The position numbers were made by a program, and so were the translations under genes. A stretch of DNA of 64,000 nucleotides from Rhodospirillaceae bacterium (GTDB taxonomy: Bacteria; Pseudomonadota; Alphaproteobacteria; UBA828), in the NCBI GenBank assembly GCA_002728135.1, contig PBVE01000002.1, positions 184,755-248,754 on the forward strand, written 5' to 3'. The notes under the pieces were generated by a model. It saw nothing but the letters and a program-made list of their open reading frames with translations, was not told where the DNA came from and made no database searches. This document shows, piece by piece, positions 26,623 to 36,568 of this stretch. Every line of letters begins with the position of its first letter. Position 1 is the stretch's first letter.

Positions 26623-27501
26623 ATGTCTCCTATACACATCTTTCTGGCAGTAATGGTTGCAATTATCTTTGGGTTTGGTTTTGTACCATCTAAAATAGGT
26701 GTTGCTAGTTACCCACCCTTATGGTTTCTCGCATCTCGGTTTGCAATTGTAAGCTTATTTTTATTATTTTTTATAAGGATACCCAGAGGTCAATGGCGAG
26801 CAGTAATGGTATTTGCCTTTGTAATGGGAATAGGTCATTTTTCACTATCCTATCTTGGGATGAAAGCCGGTGCTGATGCCTCACTTGCCGCTTTGCTTTG
26901 GGTAATGCAAGCCCCGATATCAGCAGCCTTAGCTATATTTATACTAGATGAAAAAATTCGTCCGGTTGGTATATTAGGATTAATAATTGCGATAGGTGGA
27001 GCCATACTATTGGTCGGAGAACCTAGGCATACAGGCAATTACCTTGGAATTAGTTTAGTGGGTGGTTCAGCTATTTTAGGTGCTATAGCAAATATTCTAG
27101 GTAAACGTCTTGGTGCTGTTGAACCACTTGCCCTTCAGGGTTGGAGTGCTTTGGTAGCTTTACCTGTTTTAATAATACTATCACTACTGTTCGAAAAGAA
27201 CCAAGTATCACAGATGATAAGTGCATCATGGGAGGCACATGGATCACTATTATATCTTGCTGTTGTTTCATCTATAATAGGCTATGGTACTTATTGGTGG
27301 CTTCTTAAGAGATATAATGTTGGAACTACAATTTCTATATTTCTTATGGTGCCAGCTTTTGGAGCAGCCAGTGGGGTTGCTGTAATGGGAGATGCATTTA
27401 CATGGCAAACTGGAACTGGAGCAGCAGCAATGCTTATCGGTGTAAGCATACTAATGCTAAAAAACAACAAACCAAAATCTCTTAAAAAAGATAGCACGTA
27501 A
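26623..27501 (+). CDS. EamA-family (DMT) transporter
   Basis: 292 residues with about ten hydrophobic helices in two EamA repeats. The first begins IFLAVMVAIIFGFGFVPSKI and shows SLSYLGMKAGADASLAALLW; the second ends with a short Lys-rich cytoplasmic tail. The family exports amino acids or other metabolites; substrate unknown. It starts 41 nt after djlA and ends 2 nt before the amidase gene, so the three may be co-transcribed. Confidence 0.85.
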   Translation: MSPIHIFLAVMVAIIFGFGFVPSKIGVASYPPLWFLASRFAIVSLFLLFFIRIPRGQWRAVMVFAFVMGIGHFSLSYLGMKAGADASLAALLWVMQAPISAALAIFILDEKIRPVGILGLIIAIGGAILLVGEPRHTGNYLGISLVGGSAILGAIANILGKRLGAVEPLALQGWSALVALPVLIILSLLFEKNQVSQMISASWEAHGSLLYLAVVSSIIGYGTYWWLLKRYNVGTTISIFLMVPAFGAASGVAVMGDAFTWQTGTGAAAMLIGVSILMLKNNKPKSLKKDST

Positions 27502-27503
27502 AA

Positions 27504-28250
27504 ATGTCTCTAAATATTGTTTCATATCCAACATCCAACCAAGATGAACGATCAGGTAAAGATATAAAGATTGATACTTTAATTTTTCATTATACTGGTA
27601 TGATTAGTAATCAAGCTGCACTAGAAAGAATGACAGATCCTAAAGCAAAGGTCAGTGCACACTGGTGCATTGATGAAAATGGAACAGCTTATAAAATTGT
27701 TCCAGAACATTTACGTGCTTGGCATGCAGGAAAAAGTTGGTGGAGAGGCAGAAGTAATCTGAATAATATATCTATAGGAATTGAAGTTGTTAATCCTGGC
27801 CATGAGTTTGGTTATAGACCTTTCACACTACAACAAATGAATTCAATTGTTATTCTATGCCACCAGATCTTGAAAAGACATCCGATAAACCCACGTAATA
27901 TTGTCGGTCATTCTGATGTTGCACCAGATAGAAAAAAAGATCCTGGCGAACTATTTGACTGGCGCAGATTATCTAATGAAGGAATTGGTATTTGGCCCCG
28001 TTCGATAATAGAGCCTAGAAATAGCAGAATATTAAAAATCAAAGACTATGGTCCAGAAGTTAAACTTTGCCAAAAAAAATTGGCTAAATTTGGATACGGC
28101 CTATATCAAGATGGTATATACGGTGAAAAAACTCAAATGGTAGTAATGGCTTTCCAGAGACATTATAGACAGGCTAGAGTTGATGGGGTTCTCGACCATG
28201 GCACTACTGCTATTTTGGATCATTTAGTTAACTATACTAAAGATAAATAA
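27504..28250 (+). CDS. N-acetylmuramoyl-L-alanine amidase with peptidoglycan-binding domain
   Basis: 248 residues. The Amidase_2 domain (about 20-150) has zinc-ligand regions LIFHYTG, EHLRAWHAGKSWWRG and VGHSDVAPDRKKDPGELFDW, as in AmiD/AmpD enzymes that cut the bond between MurNAc and the stem peptide. A PG_binding_1 domain follows (about 180-245; GPEVKLCQKKLAKFGYG). No signal peptide is seen, so it may be cytosolic (AmpD-like recycling) or exported by another route. Confidence 0.88.
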   Translation: MSLNIVSYPTSNQDERSGKDIKIDTLIFHYTGMISNQAALERMTDPKAKVSAHWCIDENGTAYKIVPEHLRAWHAGKSWWRGRSNLNNISIGIEVVNPGHEFGYRPFTLQQMNSIVILCHQILKRHPINPRNIVGHSDVAPDRKKDPGELFDWRRLSNEGIGIWPRSIIEPRNSRILKIKDYGPEVKLCQKKLAKFGYGLYQDGIYGEKTQMVVMAFQRHYRQARVDGVLDHGTTAILDHLVNYTKDK

Positions 28251-28265
28251 TAAAATTGCTTTTAG

Positions 28266-28294
28266 TTGACCACTATCTATCATGATATTAGTTT
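28266..28294 (+). promoter_or_regulatory. Candidate rnpB promoter
   Basis: TTGACC (28266-28271) and TAGTTT (28289-28294) are 17 bp apart, and the hexamer ends 7 nt before the first base of the RNase P P1 helix, which matches the expected transcription start. The -10 box is weak. Confidence 0.45.
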
Positions 28295-28301
28295 CATATT
28301 G

Positions 28302-28702
28302 CCAGATCGCTGGGCGACTGCTCCAAAATAATTTTGGGGAGGAAAGTCCGGGCTCCACGGAAACACGGTGCCGGGTAATACCCGGCGGGGGTGACCCTAG
28401 GGAAAGTGCCACAGAAAGTAAACCGCCTGATTCAAGTTGTTTATTTTATTCAGGTAAGGGTGAAAGGGTGTGGTAAGAGCACACCGCGTAAACGGTAACG
28501 TCTACGGCATGGTAAACCCCACCGGGAGAAAGATCAAATAGGAGTGAGAAGATAAGGTTGTCCTATTAAAGACTTTATCAGGTGTGTTTTCGCACTTATC
28601 GCTCGGGTCGATCGCGTGAGGTTTCTGGTAACAGGAATCCTAGATGAATAGTCGCCAGTTTTCGTAACTGAAACTACAGAACCCGGCTTACAGGCGATCT
28701 GG
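28302..28702 (+). ncRNA. rnpB: RNase P RNA, bacterial class A
   Basis: 401-nt catalytic RNA of RNase P, which matures tRNA 5' ends. The P1 helix is formed by CCAGATCGC (28302-28310) and GCGATCTGG (28694-28702). The conserved core elements are present: GAGGAAAGTCCGGGCT, ACAGAAAGTAAACCGCC, GGTAAGGGTGAAAGGGTG and GAACCCGGCTTAC. Location just upstream of mraZ is familiar from alphaproteobacteria. No intrinsic terminator is visible after the 3' end. Confidence 0.97.
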
Positions 28703-28914
28703 TTATTTGGTTAAATATATTAAAATGATTTATAATTCACTAAGAATGAGAACATAACAAAAACATCATATGTTTGTAATATCCTATACTAATTTCCTTT
28801 AATTAAATGACATAACCTTAAAAATCAAATTAAGGTGGTTTCATATATTTCATGACTGAAAATAGTGTTCAATGTATTGCAAATACTTGCTTTATAACAT
28901 TGACGACCATAGTT

Positions 28915-28939
28915 TCCCATGCTATCCCATATTGTCCCA
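28915..28939 (-). promoter_or_regulatory. Candidate MraZ operator, distal array
   Basis: Three perfect TCCCA repeats at 28915, 28925 and 28935, each separated by 5 nt, read as TGGGA repeats on the minus strand. MraZ of E. coli is known to bind TGGGN direct repeats with 5-nt spacers upstream of its own gene. A degenerate fourth unit (GACCA) stands at 28905. It lies about 90-115 bp upstream of the mraZ start. Confidence 0.75.
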
Positions 28940-28995
28940 TTAATAAAGATTCGGTAGCTAGTCTACCAAACCAGAGTTTCGAATTTTTTAAAAAC

Positions 28996-29020
28996 TGGGA
29001 CAGCGTGTCGGTGGATGGGA
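28996..29020 (+). promoter_or_regulatory. Candidate MraZ operator, proximal array
   Basis: TGGGA at 28996 and 29016 with the degenerate TGTCG between them at 29006 keep the same 10-bp period, now in plus orientation. The last unit overlaps the mraZ ribosome-binding site GGGAGAAG, so binding would also shield translation signals in DNA near the start. Confidence 0.5.
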
Positions 29021-29029
29021 GAAGCATCT

Positions 29030-29500
29030 GTGGCGTTGTTTACAGGTCATATAATAAATAAGTTAGATAGTAAGGGTCGTATTTCTGTACCAGCTAGCTT
29101 CCGTTCGGCTTTGAAAGGACAGAGTTTTAATGGTATAGCTGCCTATCCATCTCCTGACGGAGCAAAAGCAATTGAATGTGCAGGTATCGAGCTTTTAACC
29201 AAGCTCTCTGAGCGCTTTTCAAATGCTAACCCTTTCTCACCTGAATTTAGAAACGCAAAATTGGCTCTTTTCTCTAATATTGATCAACTTCCGTTTGATC
29301 GTGAAGGAAGAATATTATTGCCAGAAAGGTTGGTAGAATTGGCAGGCCTTCACACACAAGCTTCATTTGTTGGTCTTGGAGATACATTCCAAATATGGAA
29401 ACCAGAAGCTTTTGCCTCAGCAAAAAAATTGGCAATGAAACAGGCATACAAAGAATTAGCAAAACTAGAATTACCACCAAATTCTAGAAGCGGAGAATAA
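29030..29500 (+). CDS. mraZ: Transcriptional regulator MraZ
   Basis: First gene of the dcw operon; AbrB-like DNA-binding protein that represses this operon. The start is GTG 29030 (MALFTGHIINKLDSKGR), which agrees with the family and has GGGAG 8 nt upstream; an in-frame ATG at 29015 would contain that site. Two SpoVT/AbrB-type units are visible: DSKGRISVPASFR and DREGRILLPERL. About 156 residues. Candidate binding sites lie just upstream. Confidence 0.93.
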   Translation: MALFTGHIINKLDSKGRISVPASFRSALKGQSFNGIAAYPSPDGAKAIECAGIELLTKLSERFSNANPFSPEFRNAKLALFSNIDQLPFDREGRILLPERLVELAGLHTQASFVGLGDTFQIWKPEAFASAKKLAMKQAYKELAKLELPPNSRSGE

Positions 29501-29504
29501 ATTA

Positions 29505-30473
29505 ATGTTGTGTAATTATAATGCATCAGAGCATATTCCGGTAATGCTCCCAGAAGTTCTAACCTCTCTAGCCTTAAGAGATGGAGGGACTTATTTTGAC
29601 GGAACTTTTGGTAATGGTGGATATTCGCGTGCAATTCTAAAAAGTGCAAAGTGCAAAACAATATGTATTGATGCAGATCCAGATGCCCTAGAAAATGGCA
29701 AAGATCTGTTGATTGAATATCCTGAGCAAATCAAATTAGTTAATAGTAACTTTGCAGAAATGGAGTCAATTGCAAAATCGATTGGTGAAAATTTCATAGA
29801 TGGCATAACTCTTGACCTTGGAGTTTCATCTGCACAACTAAAGGATGCCAAACGAGGCTTTTCATTCATGAGGGATGGCCCTTTAGATATGCGGATGGGG
29901 CAAACAAGTAAGACTGCAGCAGATATTATAAATCAAGCCTCAGAAGAAGAGTTGCGATTAATAATCCATAAATATGGGGAAGAAAAACAAGCAAAAAGGA
30001 TTGCACGTGCAATATGTTTAAAAAGGAAAAATAAACCCATATCTTCTACGCTCCAATTGGCAAATTTAATTAAGAGTTCAATTGGTCAACCTCGAAATTC
30101 AATTGACTCAGCAACAAGAACCTTTCAGGCCTTAAGGATTGTTGTAAACGATGAAATTGAGCAATTGAGAAAAGGTCTTATATCAGCCGAACGAATTCTA
30201 AAAAGTGGGGGAAGACTAGTTGTAGTTTCATTTCACTCACTTGAAGACAGAGAGGTAAAAAAATTTTTTAATTCGAGAAGTGGCAATGAGCCAACTCAGA
30301 ACAGACACATTCCTGATACTGCCATAAAAAAGCCTCAACCAAGTCTTAGGCTTTTGTTTAAAGGTGCTCAAAGTCCATCTGAAGCAGAAATAAAAAATAA
30401 CCCTAGGGCACGTAGTGCCCGGTTAAGAGCAGCGGAAAGAACTGAGACACCCCTTATGGAAAAGAGGTTATAA
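29505..30473 (+). CDS. rsmH: 16S rRNA (cytosine-1402-N4)-methyltransferase
   Basis: Also called MraW. Methylates C1402 in the ribosomal P site using SAM. Motifs: HIPVMLPEVLTSL, the SAM loop DGTFGNGGYSRAIL, LDLGVSSAQLKDAKRGFSF, DMRM and the C-terminal VVSFHSLEDREVKKFF. 322 residues, normal length. It starts 4 nt after mraZ and is followed 1 nt later by ftsL. Confidence 0.96.
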   Translation: MLCNYNASEHIPVMLPEVLTSLALRDGGTYFDGTFGNGGYSRAILKSAKCKTICIDADPDALENGKDLLIEYPEQIKLVNSNFAEMESIAKSIGENFIDGITLDLGVSSAQLKDAKRGFSFMRDGPLDMRMGQTSKTAADIINQASEEELRLIIHKYGEEKQAKRIARAICLKRKNKPISSTLQLANLIKSSIGQPRNSIDSATRTFQALRIVVNDEIEQLRKGLISAERILKSGGRLVVVSFHSLEDREVKKFFNSRSGNEPTQNRHIPDTAIKKPQPSLRLLFKGAQSPSEAEIKNNPRARSARLRAAERTETPLMEKRL

Positions 30474-30474
30474 A

Positions 30475-30774
30475 ATGATTCGTCCTGTAGCTCTTGTTTG
30501 GATTGGACTTGCCGCTGTAGTGGCGGTATCACTTTTTCTTGTTAAATATAAAGTTCAAGACCTCGACGAGCAATTAGCTAAGCTAGAGGCAAAAAAAATC
30601 ACAACACAAGAATCAATACATGTACTTGAAGCTGAATGGACATATCTGAACAAACCAGATCGCCTTGAGAGTCTTGCTAATAAATACCTAGAGCTAAGCC
30701 CAACAGAAGCAAAACAATTAATAGTTTACGACCCTAGGATAACATTATCACATGATAATCTAGGGGATGAATAA
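30475..30774 (+). CDS. ftsL: Cell division protein FtsL
   Basis: 99-residue single-pass inner-membrane protein of the divisome. One N-terminal helix (VALVWIGLAAVVAVSLFLV) is followed by a coiled coil (QDLDEQLAKLEAKKITTQES) and the short ERLA-like motif DRLESLANKYLEL. FtsL pairs with FtsB to recruit and activate FtsWI. Identified mainly by position between rsmH and ftsI plus this architecture. Its stop shares one base with the ftsI start. Confidence 0.88.
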   Translation: MIRPVALVWIGLAAVVAVSLFLVKYKVQDLDEQLAKLEAKKITTQESIHVLEAEWTYLNKPDRLESLANKYLELSPTEAKQLIVYDPRITLSHDNLGDE

Positions 30775-32564
30775 TGACCGACCTATCGGTAAAATCCTGG
30801 AAAAAACAAAGGAATGAAGAAGAATCTCTTAATTCTCAGGAAGGTTTAAAACTAGGCAAAAACAATGCAAAAAAACCATTGGAGCTTGCTAGAACCCGGT
30901 TGATTGTTGCAGGATTTATTTTTACTGCATGTTTTCTTGTGCTTGGCACACGGCTATTAGATCTTTCTCTAATTGGTACTGACACAGAGTCAGTTACGTC
31001 TAGAAATTATACAGCTGCCGAGATGACTCTTGCAAGAAGGGACATTGTTGATCGAAACAACATTGTTTTGGCAACTAACTTACCCACTGACTCGCTCTTC
31101 GTTGAACCCAAAGAGGTTTTAGAGCCTGAAAAATCCTTAGCTAAGATAAAGACTGTTCTGCCGAGAATAAACATAAACTCGCTTCTAAGTGTTATAAATA
31201 GCGGCGGCTCATTTCATTGGATTGCTCGAAACCTAACACCTGAACAGGTTTGGCAAATTAACAATCTGGGGCTTCCAGGGTTTAAATTTATAAAAGAAGA
31301 AAAACGTGTTTATCCACACGGATCATTGTTCGCTCATGCACTAGGTTTTGCTGGTGTTGATAATCGTGGTCTTACCGGTATTGAGGCATCCCTAGATAAT
31401 AGACTTACTGGTGTAGCTAATGTTAATGCTGAACCCTTAAAAACATCGCTTGATGTTAGAGTTCAGCATGCACTCACTCTGGAACTGAGTGAAGCTATGG
31501 CATCTTTCAAGGCAAAAGGGGCATCTGGGTTGGTCATAGATGTCCATACTGGCGAATTAATTGCGATGGCTAGTTTGCCATCATTTGATCTAAACCTTTA
31601 TAAAGAAAGCTCCGCAAATGAGAGATTTAACAGAGCAACACTAGGAGTTTATGAACTAGGGTCAGTCTTTAAAGCATTTAATACCGCCTTAGCTTTAGAC
31701 TCTGGACTAGTTAAAATAGAAGATAGTTATGATGCGACAAAACCACTGAAAGTTTCAAGGTATTTTATCCGTGATGACCACCCAGAGAACAGATGGTTAA
31801 CAGTCCCAGAAATTTTCATACACTCATCAAATATTGGCTCTGCACAAATAGCCATGGATATTGGCTCAGAAAGGCAGAGGAAATTCTTATCACAGCTAGG
31901 CATGTTAGAGCCTATCAAATTGGAAATACCTGAATCAGGTCGTCCATTATCTCCTAGCAAGTGGCGCGATATTAATACCATGACCGTGGCATATGGTCAT
32001 GGTATAGCTGTAACTCCACTTCACGCGATAAATGGCTTTGCAGCTATGGTGAACGGAGGCATAAAGCGGCAACCAACACTCCTTTATCAGGATGAAATTC
32101 ATAATAGAAATATTAGTGGCAAAAGGGTAATTGGTGCAGATACGTCTCTGACAATGCGAAAACTCATGTATCGTGCAGTAACTGAGGGAACAGGCAGTAA
32201 CGCCCAAGTGGAAGGTTACTTGGTGGGAGGAAAAACTGGAACAGCCGAAAAAGCAAAAGCTGGTGGTTATGAACGAAAAGCAGTCATTTCAACATTTATT
32301 GCTGCATTCCCAATCGAAAACCCTCTCTATGCTGTTCTTGTTTCTTTAGATGAACCTAGAGGTAATAAGCACACCCATAATTATGCTGGTGCTGGCTGGA
32401 CAGCTGCTCCCGCAACTGGGCGAATAATAAGTAAAATAGGTCCCCTTCTGGGTGTACCACCATCCACCGCCAACATTGCGTTTCCTGCAGAACAAAAAAT
32501 TACAAGACCAATAAAAAATATAATAAGGACCGAATTTCGGAGGAGTGAGAGTGCTACTTTCTGA
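30774..32564 (+). CDS. ftsI: Septal peptidoglycan transpeptidase FtsI (PBP3)
   Basis: 596-residue class B penicillin-binding protein that cross-links septal peptidoglycan with FtsW. A single membrane helix lies near residues 40-62 (RLIVAGFIFTACFLVLGTRL). The transpeptidase motifs are SVFK (Ser297), SSN and KTGTAEKA. An N-terminal PBP dimer domain precedes them. The ATG overlaps the ftsL stop (TAATG). Confidence 0.96.
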   Translation: MTDLSVKSWKKQRNEEESLNSQEGLKLGKNNAKKPLELARTRLIVAGFIFTACFLVLGTRLLDLSLIGTDTESVTSRNYTAAEMTLARRDIVDRNNIVLATNLPTDSLFVEPKEVLEPEKSLAKIKTVLPRININSLLSVINSGGSFHWIARNLTPEQVWQINNLGLPGFKFIKEEKRVYPHGSLFAHALGFAGVDNRGLTGIEASLDNRLTGVANVNAEPLKTSLDVRVQHALTLELSEAMASFKAKGASGLVIDVHTGELIAMASLPSFDLNLYKESSANERFNRATLGVYELGSVFKAFNTALALDSGLVKIEDSYDATKPLKVSRYFIRDDHPENRWLTVPEIFIHSSNIGSAQIAMDIGSERQRKFLSQLGMLEPIKLEIPESGRPLSPSKWRDINTMTVAYGHGIAVTPLHAINGFAAMVNGGIKRQPTLLYQDEIHNRNISGKRVIGADTSLTMRKLMYRAVTEGTGSNAQVEGYLVGGKTGTAEKAKAGGYERKAVISTFIAAFPIENPLYAVLVSLDEPRGNKHTHNYAGAGWTAAPATGRIISKIGPLLGVPPSTANIAFPAEQKITRPIKNIIRTEFRRSESATF

Positions 32565-34011
32565 GTTGGTTACTAATATAAGCCCACCACTGAACGAATT
32601 CCGTGATGTAGAGATAAAGGGACTTACAGCGGATAGCAGAAACGTGCAACCAGGATTCTTGTTTGCTGCTCTTGACGGAAGTTGTTTTAGAGGAAGGAAT
32701 TTTATACCAGATGCTCTTCGGCAAGGGGCAGTTGCAATTTTACTATCAGATCAAATTGAAGACATTAATCTAAGCGACTCCATAACACTGATCACAGATC
32801 AGAATCCTCGAAAAAGCCTTGCTATCATGGCAGCACGTTTTTATCAAAATCAACCCCAATTTATCGCTGCAGTTACAGGTACTAATGGGAAAAGTAGTGT
32901 TGCAGATTTTACTAGGCAAATATGGATCAACTCAAATTACAAAGCTGCAAGTATTGGAACATTGGGTCTAATTCAAACTGATCAAATTAGGGATTTGCAA
33001 CATACCACTCCAGACCCAATTGAGCTCCACAAAACTCTAGCTGAGCTTTCAAAGCAAGATACTAATCGAGTAATCATTGAAGCTTCAAGTCACGGTCTAG
33101 ATCAATATAGGCTTGATGGTGCTGATATTATAGCTGCCGCACATCTAAACATAACACACGATCATCTTGATTATCATTTAGATATTTCAAAATATTTGGA
33201 TGCAAAGGCGGGATTATTCAGCAGAGTTTTATCAAAAAATGGAACTGCAGTTCTAAATGCTGATGACTCAGCTTACGATTACTTTCAAAAAATTTGTTCT
33301 AAACGTGCATTAAGAATTATTACCTATGGTAGTGATGAAGCTGATCTTTCATTAAAATCGAGTAAGGCCCTAGGATTTAGTCAAGAGCTAAAACTTCGAT
33401 GTTTTGGCAGTGAATACGAAGTCTGCATAAATTTACCCGGTAAATTTCAAATTTATAATGCTCTGGCATCTGTTGCATTGGCAATCTCCACAGGTGTTTC
33501 CTTAGAAGATGCAATCTACTGCTTACCAAAACTTGAAGGAGTAAGAGGAAGACTAGAATTAATAGATCATCATCCCAATGGTGCACCTATTATTATTGAT
33601 TATGCACACAGCCCTGCGGCAATAAACAGTACCTTATTGGAACTGCGTAAGCTTACAAAAGGACGCTTAATATTAGTTTTTGGTTGTGGAGGTGATAGAG
33701 ATAAGAAAAAACGCTCGCAGATGGGTTCTATTGCTGAAAGTATAGCTGATATAGTTTTTATCACTGATGATAATCCTCGCAATGAAAATCCAGCCAAAAT
33801 TAGAAAAGATATACTTTCCGGATGTCCAGGCGCTTTTGAGGTGGGAGATAGAAAAGAAGCGATAAAGAGAGCTATTTCAAGTTTAAAATCAAATGATATG
33901 TTACTAGTTGCTGGAAAAGGCCACGAAACAACCCAAATTTTAGATGCTAATACACTTCCATTTGATGATGCATTGGTCATTCGCTCTTCCATGGGAGAAC
34001 TAAAAAAATGA
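32551..34011 (+). CDS. murE: UDP-MurNAc-L-Ala-D-Glu:meso-diaminopimelate ligase
   Basis: Adds meso-DAP to the peptidoglycan stem peptide. ATP loop AVTGTNGKSSVADF; carbamoylated-Lys region; and the DDNPRNENP motif that marks the DAP-specific (not Lys-specific) enzymes. GTG 32551 is chosen because GGAGGA lies 6 nt upstream; a GTG at 32545 is too close to it. About 486 residues. It overlaps ftsI by 14 nt, and its stop overlaps the murF start (ATGA). Confidence 0.95.
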   Translation: MLLSELVTNISPPLNEFRDVEIKGLTADSRNVQPGFLFAALDGSCFRGRNFIPDALRQGAVAILLSDQIEDINLSDSITLITDQNPRKSLAIMAARFYQNQPQFIAAVTGTNGKSSVADFTRQIWINSNYKAASIGTLGLIQTDQIRDLQHTTPDPIELHKTLAELSKQDTNRVIIEASSHGLDQYRLDGADIIAAAHLNITHDHLDYHLDISKYLDAKAGLFSRVLSKNGTAVLNADDSAYDYFQKICSKRALRIITYGSDEADLSLKSSKALGFSQELKLRCFGSEYEVCINLPGKFQIYNALASVALAISTGVSLEDAIYCLPKLEGVRGRLELIDHHPNGAPIIIDYAHSPAAINSTLLELRKLTKGRLILVFGCGGDRDKKKRSQMGSIAESIADIVFITDDNPRNENPAKIRKDILSGCPGAFEVGDRKEAIKRAISSLKSNDMLLVAGKGHETTQILDANTLPFDDALVIRSSMGELKK

Positions 34012-35483
34012 GTCTTGTGGATAGGACAGAGCCCAACATTAATAACAAGCCAATTATATGGAACGCTTTAGATGCTGCAGCGGCCACAGGTGGAAGATCA
34101 AGAGGTGGCATTTGGGAAGCTACTGGGGTATCGATTGACACACGATCACTAAAATCTGGTGACTTATTCATAGCTCTTCGTGGGACCAGACAAGATGGCC
34201 ATGATTTCATTGAAAAGGCATTTTCCAAGGGGGCTAGTGCCGCATTAGTTGATAAACTGCCTAGCCAAACCATGAGCAGCAGCCCAATATTAGTTGTTGA
34301 AGATACAATGTTGGCACTATACGCCTTGGCTAAAGTGGCACGTAAGAGAACTCGGGCTAAGATTATTGCCGTTACTGGTAGCGTTGGCAAAACTGGCACA
34401 AAAGAAATGCTTGCAGCAGCTTTATCAAACTATGGATTAGTGAGCTCTTCGATAGGAAACGAGAATAATCAAATAGGCGTACCTTTAAACCTTTCTAGAT
34501 TACCTGAGAATTGTGACTTTGGGGTATTTGAAGCTGGCATGAATGCCCCGGGAGAAATTGGGAAATTAAGTGAAATAATTCAGCCAGATGTCGGTTTAAT
34601 TACAACAATAGAATCAGCACATACAGAATTTTTCAAAAGCATTGAGGATATTGCAATCGCTAAAGGGGAGCTTTTTAACGGCTTAAATAAATCCGGTACT
34701 GCACTGATTAATAGAGATAACCAGTTTCATTCAATCCTATATGAATTAGCAAAAAAAGCTGGAATATCAGAAATAAAAACCTTTGGTAAAAATAATGAAT
34801 CAGATTTACAGCTAATAAGTTCAAAAACAAATGAACATGGCACTGATATTGTAGCTAAAATTGAGGGTTCTCACCATAAATATTCAATCATGCTTCATGG
34901 AGCACACTGGGCAATAAATAGTCTTGCAGCATTGGGAGCCGCAACATCAATTGGGCTACCATTGAGAGGTCTTCTAAGAGGTTTATCTTCTCTAGAACCT
35001 ATCAAAGGACGGGGTCAAGTTTTAACAATTTCATGTAATAATGGTTATATCAAGGTTATAGATGACAGTTATAACGCTAACCCAGCATCTGTAAGAGCTG
35101 CCCTGCACAACCTAGGTGATAAAACCTGTGAGAAAAAAGGTCGTCGTGTTGCATTTCTTGGTGACATGCTTGAACTAGGAATAAACTCTAATCAAGAGCA
35201 TGCAGCACTTGCCTCTATATGTCATAATTCAGGTAAAGATTTTGTATGCACAGTCGGTCCCTTTATGTTCCATCTGCATTCTGCATTACCTCTAGGAATT
35301 CGGGGAAATCACTATTCTACAGTTGATCAATTGTGTGATTGCATCGAAGAAATCATTAAACCAAGCGATACAATCCTTGTGAAAGGTTCACAAGGTGCAC
35401 GAATGGGACAAATCATTAATACACTTATGTCCAAACACATAAAACAAACGAATGGGGTTGGAGGGAAAACAAATGCTTTATAA
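34008..35483 (+). CDS. murF: UDP-MurNAc-tripeptide:D-Ala-D-Ala ligase
   Basis: Adds D-Ala-D-Ala to the UDP-MurNAc tripeptide. ATP loop [15 protein letters not shown], the [20 protein letters not shown] motif and the C-terminal [16 protein letters not shown] are typical. 491 residues. The ATG overlaps the murE TGA by 4 nt, indicating translational coupling. Its 3' end overlaps the mraY start. Confidence 0.95.
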   Translation: MSLVDRTEPNINNKPIIWNALDAAAATGGRSRGGIWEATGVSIDTRSLKSGDLFIALRGTRQDGHDFIEKAFSKGASAALVDKLPSQTMSSSPILVVEDTMLALYALAKVARKRTRAKIIAVTGSVGKTGTKEMLAAALSNYGLVSSSIGNENNQIGVPLNLSRLPENCDFGVFEAGMNAPGEIGKLSEIIQPDVGLITTIESAHTEFFKSIEDIAIAKGELFNGLNKSGTALINRDNQFHSILYELAKKAGISEIKTFGKNNESDLQLISSKTNEHGTDIVAKIEGSHHKYSIMLHGAHWAINSLAALGAATSIGLPLRGLLRGLSSLEPIKGRGQVLTISCNNGYIKVIDDSYNANPASVRAALHNLGDKTCEKKGRRVAFLGDMLELGINSNQEHAALASICHNSGKDFVCTVGPFMFHLHSALPLGIRGNHYSTVDQLCDCIEEIIKPSDTILVKGSQGARMGQIINTLMSKHIKQTNGVGGKTNAL

Positions 35484-36564
35484 CCTTCTATACCCACTAG
35501 CAGAAGAGGCAGGTTTCTTAAATCTATTTCAATATCTGACATTTCGTTCAGGGGGTGCGGTTATAACCGCACTAATTGTTAGTTTTGTTTTTGGACCTGT
35601 TCTAATTAGAATTTTAAAAATTAAACAAGGAAAAGGTCAACCTATACGTAAAGATGGCCCAGAAGGACATCTACTAAGCAAACAAGGTACTCCAACTATG
35701 GGAGGAGTAATAATATTACTTGCTCTACTCTCAGGAACCTTACTATGGGCAGATTTAACTAATTCATATGTTTGGGCGATAATTGTAATTACTTTAGGGT
35801 TTGGAGTAATTGGATTTGCAGATGACTATCTGAAAGTTCGTCACCAAACATCAAATGGTGTACCAGCACGTGTAAAGATTCTTTTGGAAATAGCAATAGC
35901 AGTAGGTGCAGTGTTATGGATAATGAGTCTCTCAACGAGCTCTGAACAAGAGTATGGGCTTGCTCTACCCTTCGTGAAAGAATTACTAATAAATTTGGGG
36001 TGGTTTTTTATACCATTCGCAATTCTAGTCATAGTAGGTGCATCAAATGCTGTAAATTTAACAGATGGTTTGGACGGTCTTGCAATAGTACCAATCATGA
36101 TCGCCGCAGCTTGCTTTGGAGTTATTTCCTATTTTGTTGGCAATGCAGTTTTTAGTAATTATCTACAACTGCACTATGTCCCCGGCACTGGTGAACTCTC
36201 TGTCTTCTGCGGAGCCCTAGTTGGCGCAGGTCTTGGGTTTCTTTGGTTTAATGCCCCACCAGCAATGGTATTTATGGGTGATACAGGCTCTCTGGCAGCT
36301 GGTGCCGCTCTAGGTGCAATTGCCATAATGACCAAGCATGAGTTAGTTCTGGCAATAGTTGGCGGACTTTTTGTTTTGGAAACAGCCTCGGTAATTGTTC
36401 AAGTTGGAAGTTACAAATTATTTGGGCGCCGTGTATTCCAAATGGCACCATTACATCATCATTTTGAAAAAAAGGGGCTGGCAGAACCAACTATAGTTAT
36501 TAGGTTTTGGATCATTTCAGTAATCCTTGCACTGATTGGGTTAGCAACCCTGAAGCTAAGGTGA
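35473..36564 (+). CDS. mraY: Phospho-MurNAc-pentapeptide translocase
   Basis: Makes lipid I on undecaprenyl phosphate in the inner membrane. Ten-helix protein of 363 residues from ATG 35473, with GGAGG about 8 nt upstream; an ATG seven codons earlier is less likely. Catalytic and substrate motifs: [42 protein letters not shown] and the His-rich [11 protein letters not shown]. It overlaps murF by 11 nt. Confidence 0.95.
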   Translation: MLYNLLYPLAEEAGFLNLFQYLTFRSGGAVITALIVSFVFGPVLIRILKIKQGKGQPIRKDGPEGHLLSKQGTPTMGGVIILLALLSGTLLWADLTNSYVWAIIVITLGFGVIGFADDYLKVRHQTSNGVPARVKILLEIAIAVGAVLWIMSLSTSSEQEYGLALPFVKELLINLGWFFIPFAILVIVGASNAVNLTDGLDGLAIVPIMIAAACFGVISYFVGNAVFSNYLQLHYVPGTGELSVFCGALVGAGLGFLWFNAPPAMVFMGDTGSLAAGAALGAIAIMTKHELVLAIVGGLFVLETASVIVQVGSYKLFGRRVFQMAPLHHHFEKKGLAEPTIVIRFWIISVILALIGLATLKLR

Positions 36565-36568
36565 ACCG

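Larger units (their letters stand above)
28703..29029. other. Control region between rnpB and mraZ
   Basis: 327 bp without a gene. It holds two periodic TGGGA-type arrays, listed separately, and an inverted repeat CCTTAA-N8-TTAAGG at 28816-28835. It is expected to contain the promoter of the whole dcw operon; no convincing -35/-10 pair was found by eye. Confidence 0.5.

Noticed and set aside
28282-28476. Open frames on both strands over the RNase P RNA gene
   Set aside because: They lie inside an unmistakable rnpB; the constraint is RNA structure, not coding.
28816-28835. CCTTAA-N8-TTAAGG as a CtrA site before the dcw cluster
   Set aside because: The CtrA consensus is TTAA-N7-TTAA; here the gap is 8 and the sequence is AT-rich enough for chance.
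28852-29061. 69-codon plus-strand frame upstream of mraZ
   Set aside because: It overlaps the mraZ start in another frame and covers the operator arrays; protein looks random.
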